Source: Agromyces soli
GTDB lineage: Bacteria > Actinomycetota > Actinomycetes > Actinomycetales > Microbacteriaceae
DNA: 64,000 nucleotides
Assembly: GCF_022811605.1 (NCBI RefSeq)
Contig: NZ_CP094533.1
Location: 3,596,001-3,660,000 of the forward strand
Reading direction: 5' to 3'
Below the pieces are notes generated by a model. It did no database searches. It worked only from the letters and a program-made list of their open reading frames with translations, and was not told the DNA's origin. The number at the start of each line of letters is the position of its first letter. Position 1 is the first letter of the stretch. Below, one piece after another: positions 62,725 through 64,000 of the stretch. The translations under genes and the position numbers were made by a program.

Positions 62725-64000
62725 GCTGCGGCTCCTTCGGGCTGTTCGCCGGCCATCATGAGGCCGAGCACGTCACGGGGGGTGGTGCCGGGCACGATGC
62801 CGACCACGCGACCGCGGTACATCACCATGATGCGGTCGGCGAGCGCGACGACCTCGTCGAGCTCGGTCGACACGACGACGACGGGGACCCCGCTGTCGCG
62901 CGTCTCGACGATCCGCTTGTGGATGAACTCGATCGAGCCGACGTCGACGCCGCGGGTCGGCTGGGCGGCGACCAGCAGCGAGAGCTCACGGCTGAGCTCG
63001 CGCGCGAGCACGACCTTCTGCGCGTTGCCGCCCGAGAGCTGGCGCACCTGCTCGTCGATGCCCTGGGTGCGGACGTCGAACTCCTTGACCTTCTCGCGCG
63101 CGAACTCGGCGAGCGTGCCGCGCTGGATGGTGCCCGCCTTCACGAAGGGGGCGCCGGCCGAGCGGTCGAGCATGAGGTTCTCGGCGATCGTGAACGCGCC
63201 GACGAGGCCGTCCTCGTTGCGGTCCTCGGGCACGAAGCCGACCCCCTCGTCGAGGATCCGCTGGACGCTCGCGGTGGTGAGCTCCTCGCCGTTCAGGCGG
63301 ATCGATCCGCGCACCCGGGGCTGGAGGCCGACGAGCGCCTCGGTGAGCTCGGTCTGCCCGTTGCCCTGCACGCCCGCGATGGCGAGGATCTCGCCCTTGC
63401 GCACCTCGAAGCTGACGTCGTTCACGACGAGCTGGCCGATGTGGTCCACGACGGTGAGGCCCTCGACCACGAGCGCCTCGTCGCCGAGCTGCGGCGGGTT
63501 CTTGTGCACCGTCAGCTCGACCGCGCGGCCGACCATGAGCGAGGCCAGCTCGGTGTTCGACGCGGTCGGGGATGCCTCGCCGACGACCTTGCCGAGGCGG
63601 ATGACCGTGATGCGGTCGGCGACCTCGCGCACCTCGCGGAGCTTGTGGGTGATGAAGACGATGGAGGTGCCCGCGTCGCGCAGCTGGCGCATGATCTGCA
63701 TCAGCTCGTCGGTCTCCTGGGGCGTGAGCACGGCGGTCGGCTCGTCGAACACGAGCACCCGGGCGTCGCGCGAGAGGGCTTTGATGATCTCCACGCGCTG
63801 CTGCACGCCGACCGGGAGCTCGTCGACGAGGGCGTCGGGGTCGACGTCGAACCCGAAGCGCCGGCTGATCTCGCGCACCTTCGCGCGGGCGGCGTTCAGG
63901 TCGAGGAAGATCCCGCCCTTGGTCGCCTCGTTGCCGAGCATGACGTTCTCGGCCACGGTGAAGACGGGGATGAGCATGAAGTGCTGATGCACCATGCCGA
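62721..64000 (-). CDS. Nucleoside ABC transporter ATP-binding protein, 5' end outside the window
   Basis: A double ATPase-domain protein of the RbsA/YufO type, with its start beyond the right edge. The first visible part, from 'MVHQHFMLIPVFTVAENVMLG' (Q-loop), continues with 'LPVGVQQRVEIIKALSRDARVLVFDEPTAVLTPQE' (signature and Walker B) and 'VFITHKLREV'. The second domain has 'LAIAGVQGNGQTELTEALVGL' (Walker A-like, with GNGQTE instead of GxGKST) and 'LSGGNAQKVVLARELSREL'. The first Walker A is outside. It powers the two permeases. The substrate-binding lipoprotein is expected further upstream, outside. Confidence 0.93.
   Translation of the reverse strand, partial: GMVHQHFMLIPVFTVAENVMLGNEATKGGIFLDLNAARAKVREISRRFGFDVDPDALVDELPVGVQQRVEIIKALSRDARVLVFDEPTAVLTPQETDELMQIMRQLRDAGTSIVFITHKLREVREVADRITVIRLGKVVGEASPTASNTELASLMVGRAVELTVHKNPPQLGDEALVVEGLTVVDHIGQLVVNDVSFEVRKGEILAIAGVQGNGQTELTEALVGLQPRVRGSIRLNGEELTTASVQRILDEGVGFVPEDRNEDGLVGAFTIAENLMLDRSAGAPFVKAGTIQRGTLAEFAREKVKEFDVRTQGIDEQVRQLSGGNAQKVVLARELSRELSLLVAAQPTRGVDVGSIEFIHKRIVETRDSGVPVVVVSTELDEVVALADRIMVMYRGRVVGIVPGTTPRDVLGLMMAGEQPEGAAA

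Overview
The window is high-GC, densely packed DNA of an actinobacterium, most likely a member of the Microbacteriaceae (Micrococcales). The indications are many GTG starts, ATGA/GTGA overlaps inside operons, biotin-dependent acyl-CoA carboxylase genes with a small epsilon subunit, an LGFP-repeat envelope protein, an LCP-family ligase, and more than a dozen genes whose -10 box lies 6-8 bases before the start codon (leaderless transcription). Placement below family level cannot be made from the sequence alone. No tRNA, rRNA, CRISPR array, transposase or phage gene was seen, and no gap between genes exceeds 300 bp. || Region 1 (1-24.3 kb) is a cell-surface glycan locus. A PglK-like ABC flippase enters from the left edge. 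It is followed by translationally coupled glycosyltransferases, a GT2/DUF2304 pair, enzymes for a UDP-diacetamido-uronic acid (WlbA/B/C-like plus a WbpA-like dehydrogenase further along), UDP-galactopyranose mutase, a DUF6541 membrane protein, a secreted protein with eleven LGFP repeats, two GT2 enzymes (one resembling galactofuranosyltransferases) and an LCP protein that probably attaches the polymer to the wall. || Region 2 (24.3-29.7 kb) has purE and purK interleaved with an OafA-like acyltransferase, a GT2, a GtrA-like protein and an orphan DarT-like ADP-ribosyltransferase. || Region 3 (29.8-40.4 kb) is biotin and acyl-CoA carboxylase metabolism: birA, the carboxyltransferase, its epsilon subunit, a candidate structured RNA, a response regulator with one true and one degenerate sensor kinase, an RNA methyltransferase, Maf, and the biotin carboxylase/BCCP subunit. 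|| Region 4 (40.5-50.7 kb) holds small regulated units: MFS/ArsR, MerR, a tandem GNAT, secreted proteins, an MBL-fold protein, an S-adenosylhomocysteinase-like protein, an ArsR-SRPBCC-reductase operon, and an NCS2 nucleobase permease behind a structured leader. || Region 5 (50.7-64 kb) is nucleoside salvage: LpdA-type flavoprotein, purine nucleoside phosphorylase, phosphopentomutase/phosphohexomutase, PTS IIA/IIB, adenosine deaminase, thymidine phosphorylase, cytidine deaminase and a nucleoside ABC transporter that runs off the right edge. || The most unusual signal is in region 5: three copies of a roughly 90-105 bp intergenic palindromic element sharing the arm CAACTCAGGAAC. Two of them flank, in opposite orientation, a gene for an AbiEi-like/DUF559 endonuclease-fold protein. 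This could be a repeat plus nuclease arrangement comparable in logic to REP/RAYT systems.
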